Of a DNA stretch of 64,000 nucleotides, positions 27,757-35,155 are shown piece after piece; position 1 is the first letter of the stretch; the number at the start of each line of letters is the position of its first letter. The position numbers were made by a program, and so were the translations under genes. This stretch comes from Mesorhizobium sp. 131-2-1 (GTDB lineage: Bacteria; Pseudomonadota; Alphaproteobacteria; Rhizobiales; Rhizobiaceae): NCBI RefSeq assembly GCF_016756535.1, contig NZ_AP023247.1:1488001-1552000 (forward strand). The letters run 5' to 3'. A model generated the notes under the pieces. It was not told the DNA's origin, made no database searches, and saw nothing but the letters and a program-made list of their open reading frames with translations.

Positions 27757-28662
27757 CTACCACATCGCTTGCGTCAGGCGCTCCTTCAGCCGCGGGGCGG
27801 CGAAATCGAGGAAGGCGCGCAGCTTGACCGGCAGCAGGCCCTGTCCGGCATGGACGAGGCTCACCGGCCATGGCGGCGGCTCGAACTCCCGTAGCACGGC
27901 CTGAAGCGCGCCAGAGTGCACCGCGGCGGCGACCTGGTAGGACAGAACCTTGGTCAATCCGACGCCGGCGGTCACGGCGTCGATGGCGGCTTCCGCGGTG
28001 TTGACGCGAAGCCTGGAATGGATCGGCACGGTGATCTCGCTCTTGCCGCCGGCGAAGACCCAGGTGGCAGGGGCCGAAAGGTTGTCGAACGTAACGCAGC
28101 TGTGCACAGCCAGGTCCTTGGGGATTTGCGGCGTGCCATGGGCCGCAAGGTAGGCCGGGCTTGCGCACACGACACGGCGGATCGCGCCGACACGGATGGC
28201 GACAAGGCTGGAATCGGGCAGATCGCCGATGCGCACGGCAAGGTCGATATGCTCGTCGACCAGCTGCGTTATCTGGTCCGACAGCGTCAGCCGGATATAG
28301 ACCTCGGGATAGGCGGCGAGGAAATCGGTGACCACCGGCAGCACGTGCAGGCGGCCGAAGACGATCGGCGCGGTGACGACCAGTTCGCCTTTGGGCGCGC
28401 TGTATTCGCCGGCTGCGGCGCGCTCGGCATCGCCGACCTCGTCCAGGATGCGGCGGCAGGCGGCGAGATAGGCCTCCCCGGCAGCGGTCGGCGTCAGTCG
28501 CCGCGCCGAGCGGTAGAGCAGGCGCGTGTTGAGGTGCCGTTCCAATTCCGAGACCTTGCGGCTGAGCGTGGCGAGCGGCATGCCGAAACGGCGCGCCGCG
28601 GCGGAAAGGCTGCCGGCCTCCACCGCGGCGACGAAAAGCGTCATGGCTTCGAGGCGATCCAT
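27757..28662 (-). CDS. LysR-family transcriptional regulator
   Basis: 301 residues. The N-terminal winged helix (LFVAAVEAGSLSAAARRFGM then LSRKVSELERHLNTRLLYRS) is followed by a periplasmic-binding-like effector domain. It groups with the AaeR/DsdC-like 'LTTR with LXR KVS' branch. ATG 28662 (MDRLEAM) is the family start; the extra upstream frame reads into the operator region. It is divergent from the PNPOx-like gene, which it likely controls; the inverted repeat at 28677-28693 is a candidate binding site. Confidence 0.92.
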   Translation of the reverse strand: MDRLEAMTLFVAAVEAGSLSAAARRFGMPLATLSRKVSELERHLNTRLLYRSARRLTPTAAGEAYLAACRRILDEVGDAERAAAGEYSAPKGELVVTAPIVFGRLHVLPVVTDFLAAYPEVYIRLTLSDQITQLVDEHIDLAVRIGDLPDSSLVAIRVGAIRRVVCASPAYLAAHGTPQIPKDLAVHSCVTFDNLSAPATWVFAGGKSEITVPIHSRLRVNTAEAAIDAVTAGVGLTKVLSYQVAAAVHSGALQAVLREFEPPPWPVSLVHAGQGLLPVKLRAFLDFAAPRLKERLTQAMW

Positions 28663-28676
28663 GGTCTTCCGGAAAA

Positions 28677-28693
28677 TGGAAGGAACTATTCCA
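28677..28693. promoter_or_regulatory. Candidate LysR operator (TGGAA-N7-TTCCA)
   Basis: Perfect 5-bp arms TGGAA (28677-28681) and TTCCA (28689-28693) keep the T-N11-A style spacing of LysR boxes. A direct repeat of ATGGAAGG occurs at 28676-28683 and 28717-28724. The site is 15 bases from the LysR start and about 75 bases from the PNPOx start. Confidence 0.45.
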
Positions 28694-28766
28694 GATATGC
28701 CATCTGCATCCAAAATATGGAAGGCTTATCTTTGGGCGCATCACCAGCATTGGAGGACAGCGCCAT

Positions 28767-29390
28767 ATGAACGCCCATGCTTTCACCAGCGACGTGGCCT
28801 TCACGCCGAGCGTCAAGGCGATCCAGGCGCGCAAGGGCTCGCGCGAGGCCTATTCCCGTGTCGAAGAGCGCGGCGGCTGGCGGGATGTCATCACGCCCGA
28901 CCTTGCGGCTTTCATCGCGGCGCAGACCAGCGTTTTTCTTGCAACAGCCAATGGCGAAGGCCAGCCCTACATCCAGCATCGCGGCGGACCTGCGGGATTC
29001 CTCAAGGTGCTCGACGAAAAGACGATCGGCTTTGCCGACTTCTCGGGAAACAGGCAGTTCATCACCCAGGGCAATCTGGCCGACAATGCGCAAGCTTTCC
29101 TGTTCCTGATCGACTATGCCCACCGCCAGCGCATCAAGATCTGGGGCAGGGCGCGTGTCATCGAGGGCGACGCCGAACTGACGGCGAGCCTGATGCCACA
29201 AGGCTACAAGGCGCGTCCCGAGCAGGTCATCCTGTTCACGGTCTCGACATGGGATGCCAATTGCCCGCAGCACATTCCGCAGCGCTTCGAGGCGGCAGAC
29301 GTTGCGGCGGCGCTGGCTGAACGCGACAGGCGAATTGCTGCCCTCGAGCAGGAGATCGCCCGCCTGAGTGGGGCCGCCGCTACGGGATGA
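28767..29390 (+). CDS. Pyridoxamine 5'-phosphate oxidase-family flavoprotein
   Basis: 207 residues. The split-barrel FMN-binding fold is indicated by FIAAQTSVFLATANGEGQPYIQHRGGP and IGFADFSGNRQFITQGNL, with a KIWGRARVIEGDAEL strand. A short charged helix (ALAERDRRIAALEQEIARL) ends the protein, which could mediate oligomerisation. It is not PdxH itself (lacks its C-terminal PLP-site motif). It is controlled divergently from the LysR gene, and its 3' end overlaps the YdcF stop by 11 bases (convergent). Confidence 0.87.
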   Translation: MNAHAFTSDVAFTPSVKAIQARKGSREAYSRVEERGGWRDVITPDLAAFIAAQTSVFLATANGEGQPYIQHRGGPAGFLKVLDEKTIGFADFSGNRQFITQGNLADNAQAFLFLIDYAHRQRIKIWGRARVIEGDAELTASLMPQGYKARPEQVILFTVSTWDANCPQHIPQRFEAADVAAALAERDRRIAALEQEIARLSGAAATG

Positions 29391-30132
29391 TGCGGGCCGG
29401 CGGCTTCTCGCTCTTGACCACCGAGGCTTCGGCCAGGGCGATGCCGTCGGCGGTTTGGCGCAGCGGGACGATGCCGCGCGCCAGCGCCAGCACATATTTG
29501 CTGTATTCGGTCAAAAGCACGCGCAGCGCTTCCGGCTTGGTCAGCCAGCCGCCATTGCCGAGATTGGTGTTGACCACCGGATAGGGCTCCAGCTTGGCGC
29601 CGTGCAGCAGCCGCCCCATCTCCAGCAGGCTGCGCGGCATATGGTAATTGTTGGTGACGAGGATGACGCTGCCATAGGCGTGGCTCTCCACCCACTTGGC
29701 GCTCTCCTCGGCATTGCCGATCGTGTCGAGCGCGGCGCGGTCGATGTCTACGCAGCAGGAAAACAGCGCCTTGTCACCGCCGGTCGCGGCCTGCAATTGG
29801 CGGCGGCTGGCGGAAGGATGAACGCCGCTGATCAGCAAGCGCTCGCCCTTGCCGGAGGCGAGCAGGTCCATCGCCGCGTCGAGCCGCGACTGGCCGCCGG
29901 TGAGCACGATGATGGCATCGGCCCTGGCGGGGTTGGCGGGCGTCGTCATGTGGCTGACGGTGCTGGCGAACCAGCCGAAGCCACCGGCAAACAGGGCTGC
30001 CAGCGCCAGGACCGAGAAAGCACAGATCCGAAGGAATATGACAAGGCGGGCCAGATTGCCGCGCCCATGCGCCGGGGTACCAACAACTGGCATCCGTCCA
30101 GCCGTTCCGGTCGTGTCCCGCGCGTCCATCAT
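29380..30132 (-). CDS. YdcF-family (DUF218) membrane protein
   Basis: 250 residues: one N-terminal membrane helix (LVIFLRICAFSVLALAALFAGGF) and a periplasmic DUF218 domain starting ADAIIVLTGGQSRLDAAMDLL, with GERLLISGVHPSAS and the conserved VTNNYHMPRSLLEM. Related proteins (SanA/YdcF) affect envelope integrity; the reaction is unknown. I use ATG 30132; a second ATG follows at once. It lies 137 bases after ftsX on the same strand with a palindromic element between them. Confidence 0.88.
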   Translation of the reverse strand: MMDARDTTGTAGRMPVVGTPAHGRGNLARLVIFLRICAFSVLALAALFAGGFGWFASTVSHMTTPANPARADAIIVLTGGQSRLDAAMDLLASGKGERLLISGVHPSASRRQLQAATGGDKALFSCCVDIDRAALDTIGNAEESAKWVESHAYGSVILVTNNYHMPRSLLEMGRLLHGAKLEPYPVVNTNLGNGGWLTKPEALRVLLTEYSKYVLALARGIVPLRQTADGIALAEASVVKSEKPPARIIP

Positions 30133-30219
30133 CCTATGGTTAATCCTGAAATGCGGCCTTTGATAGATGAAAAGGCGCACATTGCGTTACGGCAGTTTCC
30201 CTTGCGTGATCAGACCCTT

Positions 30220-30274
30220 GCTGAACATGACCACGTCAGCGTTCGCTGACGCCCGGTTCCGGGTCATGCTCAGC
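30220..30274 (-). repeat. 55-bp palindromic hairpin element between ftsX and ydcF
   Basis: Outer arms GCTGAACATGACC (30220-30232) and GGGTCATGCTCAGC (30261-30274) with an inner perfect hairpin TCAGCG-TT-CGCTGA (30236-30249). The ftsX stop (TGA, minus 30272-30270) is inside the outer arm. This is the third element of this kind in the window placed at the stop codon of a minus-strand gene, here with a substituted core. Confidence 0.7.
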
Positions 30275-31259
30275 CTCCATCCGGCTGGCGCATGTCGATG
30301 TCGCTCAAATAGGTGACAACCGTCACGTGCGAAGTCGCCGCCGTCAGCACACCGATCACCAGCACCATCAGGCCGACACCGAGATAGCCGGCCGAGCCGA
30401 TGGCGAAATTGCCGAACAGCGCGGTCGCCTGGTCGGCCTGCGGCGTGGCCATGTTACGCGACGACCACCAGGAAAAGACGATGAAGACCAAGATCGCGGC
30501 AGCGCCCCCGGCGGCGGCGCCCTTCATGCCGGTGACCAGGAAATGCCAGCGGAATTCGCGCGCGATGAAGCGCGCCTCGGCGCCGACGAAATGCAGCACC
30601 TCGATGATATGGCCGTTGCCGGCCATGGCGCCGCGCGTCGCGAACACCACCGTCAGCACCGTCGCCGACAGCATCAGCACCAGCACGGCGATGCCGATGG
30701 TCACGGTGGTGCGGGCCATGGCGACGAGCCGGTCGACCCAGGTGCGGTGATCGTCGAGTGCGGCGCTCGGCAATTTGGGCGTGATTGCCGCGCGCATGGC
30801 TGCGAAGTCGGGCGGGCTGTTCTCGTCGATGGTGACGATGACGAGGCGCGGCACCGGCAATTCGTCGATGTTGAGGCCTGTGCCAAGCCACGGCTCCAGC
30901 AGGCGGGCGGTGGCGTCTCGGTCGATGATCTTGGTGCCCTTGACGCCAGGGAATTCGCCGGCGATCTGCGAGGCTTGGGCCAGGGCGGCCTCCATGTCGA
31001 GGCCGTCGACCGGCTTGATCTGGATCGTCGCCTCGCGCGAGATCTGGTTTTCCCACACCGAGGCGGTGTCGCGCACCAGCGTCACGGCGCCGAAGGTCAA
31101 GCAGGACAGGAAGGTCATGATGGCGATGACCAGCACCAGCGCCCGTCCGGCGATGTTCTGTGCCGGCACGATCGGCGCCATCCTGCGCTGGGCGCGCTGC
31201 ATCACGCCGGTCATCTCGGCCGGCTGGTCGTGGAGATGTTCGGCGGAAAGCTCAGTCAT
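30270..31259 (-). CDS. ftsX: Cell division protein FtsX
   Basis: 329 residues. A cytoplasmic N-terminus of about 40 residues is followed by helix 1 (ALVLVIAIMTFLSCLTFGAV), a periplasmic domain (about residues 65-165), and three more helices at the C-terminal side (TTVTIGIAVLVLMLSATVL, the GAAAGGAAAILVFIVF helix, LGVGLMVLVIGVL). FtsX with FtsE couples cytoplasmic ATP hydrolysis to cell-wall hydrolase activation at the septum. It overlaps the end of ftsE by 8 bases. Confidence 0.93.
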   Translation of the reverse strand: MTELSAEHLHDQPAEMTGVMQRAQRRMAPIVPAQNIAGRALVLVIAIMTFLSCLTFGAVTLVRDTASVWENQISREATIQIKPVDGLDMEAALAQASQIAGEFPGVKGTKIIDRDATARLLEPWLGTGLNIDELPVPRLVIVTIDENSPPDFAAMRAAITPKLPSAALDDHRTWVDRLVAMARTTVTIGIAVLVLMLSATVLTVVFATRGAMAGNGHIIEVLHFVGAEARFIAREFRWHFLVTGMKGAAAGGAAAILVFIVFSWWSSRNMATPQADQATALFGNFAIGSAGYLGVGLMVLVIGVLTAATSHVTVVTYLSDIDMRQPDGG

Positions 31260-31911
31260 AGATATCCAGCCTTCCGCCGGCGAGGATCATGCGTCGTGCG
31301 TCGACCTGCTCCATCAGGCCGAGGTCGTGGGTGGCGATCACAACCGCGGTGCCGAGACGGTTGAGCTCGATGAACAGCCGAAGCAGCCGGCGCGCCAGCG
31401 GCGGATCGACATTGCCGGTCGGTTCGTCGGCGAGCAGGATCTCGGGCTGCTCGATCAGCGCGCGGGCGATCGCCGCGCGCTGCTTCTCGCCGCCGGAGAG
31501 CACCGGCGGCAGCACATGCATGCGCTCGCCAAGACCGACCCATTTCAGCAATTCGGTCACGTCCGTGCGGTAGCTCGCCTCCTCGCGCCCTCGCACGCGC
31601 AAGGGCAGGGCGACATTCTCATATGTGGTCATATGGTCGAGCAGGCGGAAATCCTGGAACACGACGCCGATGCGGCGCCGCAGATGCGGCAGTTCGCTGC
31701 GCGAGATGCGCGAGCGGTCCTTGCCGAAGATGGTGATCAGGCCGCGCGTCGGCTTCAGCGACATGAACAGGAGGCGTAGCAGCGTCGTCTTGCCGGCACC
31801 CGAAGGCCCGCTCAGGAACTGGAACGAGCGCTCCGGTATGTGCAGGGAAATGTCGCGGAGGATTTCCGGACCCATGCCATAGCGGAGGCCGACATTTTCG
31901 AAGCGGATCAC
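31252..31911 (-). CDS. ftsE: Cell division ATP-binding protein FtsE
   Basis: 219 residues, the FtsE length: MIRFENVGLRYGMGPEIL start, Walker A GPSGAGKTTLL, signature LSGGEKQRAAIARAL, Walker B ILLADEPTGNVDP and H-loop VIATHDLGL, all intact. It forms the ATPase of the FtsEX divisome complex. Upstream, 70 bases away, is a perfect TTAA-N7-TTAAC box reading toward ftsE, so cell-cycle control by CtrA is likely (inferred). Confidence 0.95.
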   Translation of the reverse strand: MIRFENVGLRYGMGPEILRDISLHIPERSFQFLSGPSGAGKTTLLRLLFMSLKPTRGLITIFGKDRSRISRSELPHLRRRIGVVFQDFRLLDHMTTYENVALPLRVRGREEASYRTDVTELLKWVGLGERMHVLPPVLSGGEKQRAAIARALIEQPEILLADEPTGNVDPPLARRLLRLFIELNRLGTAVVIATHDLGLMEQVDARRMILAGGRLDIYD

Positions 31912-31977
31912 GTTCGACGACCTGGAACTTGCGGCGGCGAAACGCCAGCCCTTTCTCTCAAAAGACCATCGGCCCGC

Positions 31978-32050
31978 ATGGTTAACGCTTGGTTAATTTT
32001 CGATGCTTTTCGATGCATCACCGGGGTCCCGGTGGGGAAGCGTTAACCAT
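31978..32050. promoter_or_regulatory. Divergent promoter with CtrA-type site and 13-bp inverted repeat
   Basis: On the ftsE strand 31996-31981 reads TTAA-CCAAGCG-TTAAC, an exact match to the alphaproteobacterial CtrA consensus TTAA-N7-TTAAC. The left part also belongs to a perfect 13-bp inverted repeat: ATGGTTAACGCTT (31978-31990) and AAGCGTTAACCAT (32038-32050). Between the arms are ATGCAT-centred and CACCGG/CCGGTG short palindromes. The right arm carries only a CtrA half-site. ftsE starts at 31911 and the divergent gene at 32107. Confidence 0.65.
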
Positions 32051-32106
32051 TTGCGTTTACCCAAAAGAAACGAACAGCGAACAGGTGCTTTCAGTACTGG
32101 AGCCAT

Positions 32107-32748
32107 ATGGCTGAGGATCGAACCGCGCGCCCGGTTTCCGGCGAAATCATGGCCGGGCTGGGGACAAGTGCCGCGCTGGAGCCGCGCGAGCCGGTGATCG
32201 ACATTGTCGATGCCGATTACGAGGTGCTGCCGCGTCTTTCCGCCGCGCCGGAAGCGCCGCCGGCGTCGCCTTCCCGTACGACCGCCACGCCCTCCATCGA
32301 AGGCATGGACATGCTGCGCAAGCCGGAAGCCGCGGTCGAGCGGCAGCCCGCTTCGCGCGGCGGACCGCTTTTCTGGGTTGCTGGCGTCGGCGCGGCGCTC
32401 GCCGCCTTCTGGGTCTCCGGCGGCCATGCATTGGTGCGTCAATCGCCGTTCTGGAATGCCGCGCAGCCGGCAGCGGCGTTCAGCATCTCGGACATCACGT
32501 CGCGCATCGACGCGTCGGGGCCGAAGCCGGTGCTGTTCGTCGACGGCGAAGCGGCCAATGACGGGGCCCGGGCCGAGCAAATGCCGCCGCTGGAGATCCG
32601 CGTCACCGGTAACGACAGCCAGGTCACCCGCTATACGCTGGGGACATCCGGCCGCTCGCTGGCGCCCGGCGAAAGATTTGGCTTTTCCAGCCGCCTCGAT
32701 GTGCCTAGAAACGGCGTAAGGGCCGTGTCGGTCACCTTCGCCGGTTGA
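32107..32748 (+). CDS. Membrane-anchored protein of unknown function near ftsEX
   Basis: 213 residues. A proline/alanine-rich acidic cytoplasmic N-terminus of about 85 residues leads to one helix (FWVAGVGAALAAFWVSGGHAL), then a periplasmic beta domain with FSISDITSRIDASGPKPVLFVDGEAAN and a closing LEIRV...GFSSRLDVP. Similar proteins with an MJ0042-type zinc finger sit at this locus in other rhizobia, but no zinc-finger cysteines are present here. The C-terminal domain resembles DUF3426/FxLYD-type domains only loosely. The position opposite ftsEX suggests a cell-envelope role (inference). Confidence 0.75.
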   Translation: MAEDRTARPVSGEIMAGLGTSAALEPREPVIDIVDADYEVLPRLSAAPEAPPASPSRTTATPSIEGMDMLRKPEAAVERQPASRGGPLFWVAGVGAALAAFWVSGGHALVRQSPFWNAAQPAAAFSISDITSRIDASGPKPVLFVDGEAANDGARAEQMPPLEIRVTGNDSQVTRYTLGTSGRSLAPGERFGFSSRLDVPRNGVRAVSVTFAG

Positions 32749-32754
32749 GGCGTA

Positions 32755-32881
32755 TTGATATTCAGGTGATGCCGGCCTGCAAATGCCGGTTTCCTGCGCT
32801 TCCGGTGCTCACGTACCTTAAGTACGCTCCGCTCCGGTTCTCGGAACCCGCCATTTTCGGTGCGGCCTGACCTGAATCTCA
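32755..32881. repeat. 127-bp intergenic palindrome, copy 2
   Basis: Same length and the same ends (TTGATATTCAGGTGA ... CTGACCTGAATCTCA) as copy 1 at 22283-22409. There are about ten substitutions, several compensatory in position (TGCCGG/CCCGCCA arms), and an apex GTACCTTAAGTAC. It lies 6 bases after the stop of the unknown membrane protein and 34 bases before hpt, so here it is between two same-strand genes instead of convergent ones. Confidence 0.9.
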
Positions 32882-32915
32882 AAACGCCTGGGCGATTTTC
32901 TTTGGAAGGTAGTTG

Positions 32916-33458
32916 ATGCCAGTTGTACGCGGTAAGGATATCGAGGTCCTGTTTTCGGCATCGGCGATCGCCCGCCGCAACCTGGAACTCGCCAAGGAGA
33001 TCGCCGGGCGCGACTACAACGATCTTTTGGTGATCTCGGTGCTGAAGGGGTCCTTCATCTTCGCCGCCGACCTGATCCGGGCCATGCACGATGTCGGCCT
33101 GTCGCCCGAGGTCGAGTTCATCTTCATCTCCAGCTACGGCGCCGGCACCACGAGCGGCGAAGTGAGGGTGCTACGCGATATCGACAATGAGGTGGCCGGC
33201 CGCGATGTGCTGCTGATCGACGACATACTGGAGTCCGGCAAGACGCTCTCCTTCACCCGCGACCTCATGCTGTCGCGCGGCGCCAGAAGCTGCGCCATCG
33301 CCGTGCTGCTCGACAAGCGCATGCGCCGCCAGACCAAACTCAATGCCGATTATGTCGGCTTCGACTGCCCGGACTATTTCGTCGTCGGCTATGGCATGGA
33401 CGTCGCCCATGCCTTCCGCGAATTGCCGTTTGTCGGTGTCGTCAAGGGCGACGCCTGA
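32916..33458 (+). CDS. hpt: Hypoxanthine phosphoribosyltransferase
   Basis: 180 residues. The type I PRTase PRPP loop is VLLIDDILESGKTLSF, with the purine-binding region NADYVGFDCPDYFVVGYGMD and the flexible SSYGAGTTSGEVR loop, all complete. It salvages hypoxanthine/guanine to IMP/GMP in the cytosol. ATG 32916 is preceded by GGAAGG; a TTG directly before it is the longer frame start. The gene sits between the palindrome and the CpdR-like receiver. Confidence 0.94.
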   Translation: MPVVRGKDIEVLFSASAIARRNLELAKEIAGRDYNDLLVISVLKGSFIFAADLIRAMHDVGLSPEVEFIFISSYGAGTTSGEVRVLRDIDNEVAGRDVLLIDDILESGKTLSFTRDLMLSRGARSCAIAVLLDKRMRRQTKLNADYVGFDCPDYFVVGYGMDVAHAFRELPFVGVVKGDA

Positions 33459-33483
33459 GGCGCTGTGGGCACTCCGGAACGAA

Positions 33484-33520
33484 TTCTGAAAAGGCCCATC
33501 GACGCTTCGAATTTTCAGAA
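33484..33520. repeat. 9-bp inverted repeat between hpt and cpdR-like gene
   Basis: Perfect arms TTCTGAAAA (33484-33492) and TTTTCAGAA (33512-33520), spaced by 19 bases, followed by AAAA. It lies 26 bases after the hpt stop and 33 bases before the receiver start. It could be a terminator for hpt or an operator for the receiver; it lacks a U-run on the plus strand. Confidence 0.45.
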
Positions 33521-33552
33521 AAAGTCAACTTTTCCCCGCCATGTATTTCGCC

Positions 33553-33924
33553 ATGGCAAAGCTTCTGATCGTCGAGGACGATGAGTCCGTCCGCACCCTC
33601 GCCGCCCGCGCGCTCGAACGCGACGGACACAGCGTGGCCATCGCTTGCGATGGCGCCCAGGGCCTTGCCCTGATCGAGGCGGCCCGGGGTGGCTATGACC
33701 TCGTGGTCTCCGATATCCGCATGCCGGAGATGGACGGCATCGAGATGGCCACGGCGGCGGCGGCGCTGTTCCCGTCGATGAAGATCATGCTGATGACCGG
33801 CTATGCCGACCAGCGCGAGCGCGCCGAGGAATTGAACGGCATCATCCTCGACGTCATGCAGAAGCCGTTCACGCTGGCCGAAATCCGTGCCCGCGTCGGA
33901 CGCGCTCTGAACTGCTTCGCCTGA
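33553..33924 (+). CDS. cpdR: Single-domain response regulator, CpdR-like
   Basis: 123 residues, receiver domain only: acidic pair LIVEDDESVR, phospho-acceptor Asp in VVSDIRMPEMDG, Thr in MLMTGYADQ and Lys in VMQKPFTLAEI. In Caulobacter and Sinorhizobium CpdR directs ClpXP degradation of CtrA and other substrates. Both the sequence (short, DQRERAEEL helix) and the hpt/ftsEX location match the rhizobial CpdR. I use ATG 33553; an ATG at 33541 would add four residues. Confidence 0.8.
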   Translation: MAKLLIVEDDESVRTLAARALERDGHSVAIACDGAQGLALIEAARGGYDLVVSDIRMPEMDGIEMATAAAALFPSMKIMLMTGYADQRERAEELNGIILDVMQKPFTLAEIRARVGRALNCFA

Positions 33925-33983
33925 GGCTGCGAGCCGCAGGTCCGCCCTCCACGGTCATCGGGACTCACGAGCGTTGCCGGCGG

Positions 33984-34934
33984 TCACGCCATGTCGCCGG
34001 TCGGTACAAGCAGCGGCGGAGCAGACCTGCGCCGCTCCGTGCGGAAGGCAAGCAGGCCGGCGCCGATGATGAGCGCGGCCCCGAACACCGTCGTCGAGCG
34101 CGGCACCTCGGCGAAGAACAGGAAGCCCCACAGCGGCGACCAGATGATTCCGGTATATTCGAAGGTCGCGACGCGGTTGGCCGGCGCCAGCCGGTAGGCC
34201 TGCGACAGCAGGATCATGCCGGCCGAGGCGACGAAGCCGCAGGCCACCATCTTGAGAAGATCGGGCAATGCCGGCCAGGTCCAGGGCCGCACCAGGAATT
34301 CGAGGCTGGGGTGGACAGCGTGCTCTATCCCGGCAAGCCGGAACAGTGCGGCGACCAGCACCGCGCCGGTCAGATAGGCGCCGTTCTGGTAGAACGCCAT
34401 GACGGTCGAGGATTCGGTATCGCTTATCTTGCGGGCCATCAGCTGCGAGAAGCCGTAGAGGAAGGCTGAGCCGAGCGACAGCAGCGCCGCCCAGTCGAAC
34501 AGCCCGGCGCCCGGCCGCACCATCACGATGACGCCGAGCAAGCCGACCAGGACGGTCGCCAGCGTCTGCCAGGAGACCCGTTCGCCAAGATAGGGCCCGG
34601 CAACCGCCATGATGAAAAGCGGCGCCATGAAATAGAGCGCCACCGCGTCGGCCAGCGGCAGGGCGGCGATGGCCAGATAATAGGCGGTGTAGGAGCTGAA
34701 CTGGATGAAGGCGCGCAGCGTCAGCATTGCGAAGCGCTTCGACAGCAGCGCTGGCAAACCGACATCGACGTGCACCAGGACGATCAGGATGGGCAGGGCG
34801 ACGATGGCGCGGATCGCCATCACCTCGGTGACCGGATAGAGGCTCGACACCGCCTTGACGAGCGGGTCCTGTAGCGAAAACACCAGCACGCCCAGACAGA
34901 GGCTCAGGATGCCAAGCACCATCCTGTTCTGCAT
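33984..34934 (-). CDS. EamA/DMT-family permease
   Basis: 316 residues, ten helices in two EamA halves (MVLGILSLCLGVLVFSLQDP at the N-terminus, ALPLADAVALYFMAPLFIMAV in half one, RVATFEYTGIIWSPLWGFLF in half two). Relatives include RarD/S-adenosylmethionine- or riboflavin-like exporters, but substrate is not predictable. ATG 34934 (MQNRMVLG) is preferred over an upstream in-frame codon. It is divergent from a LysR gene, a common regulator-exporter pairing. Confidence 0.87.
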   Translation of the reverse strand: MQNRMVLGILSLCLGVLVFSLQDPLVKAVSSLYPVTEVMAIRAIVALPILIVLVHVDVGLPALLSKRFAMLTLRAFIQFSSYTAYYLAIAALPLADAVALYFMAPLFIMAVAGPYLGERVSWQTLATVLVGLLGVIVMVRPGAGLFDWAALLSLGSAFLYGFSQLMARKISDTESSTVMAFYQNGAYLTGAVLVAALFRLAGIEHAVHPSLEFLVRPWTWPALPDLLKMVACGFVASAGMILLSQAYRLAPANRVATFEYTGIIWSPLWGFLFFAEVPRSTTVFGAALIIGAGLLAFRTERRRSAPPLLVPTGDMA

Positions 34935-35090
34935 ATTCCTGGCCCCCTGTGTTGGCGCGATCCCAACCCGACGCTTGCGGCAAAAAGAACCCGCCACCGT
35001 TTCGGGCAGCGGGTATGAGTGAGGACTCTTATTGGTCCACGGCCGGTTTCAAGGGCCGCTTATCCAATGGGTAACGTGACTATCCTCCGG

Positions 35091-35110
35091 CGTTTGACAT
35101 GTTGCAAACG
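35091..35110. promoter_or_regulatory. Candidate LysR operator (CGTTTG-N8-CAAACG)
   Basis: A perfect 6-bp inverted repeat, 20 bp overall, placed 46 bases before the LysR start in the gap shared with the divergent DMT gene. A second, looser pair ATTGG/CCAAT occurs at about 35030-35070. The position fits an autoregulatory LysR site; the binding protein is inferred. Confidence 0.4.
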
Positions 35111-35155
35111 AATTGGAATGATGCCAGCAATCAAAATTGCTTATGGTGTGACGCG

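Noticed and set aside
22273..33089. Small open frames from the two 127-bp palindromes (sharing FRSGR.ENGGFREPERS)
   Set aside because: The reading frame is a by-product of the repeat; both copies lie between genes, have no start or ribosome site, and would simply duplicate the element.
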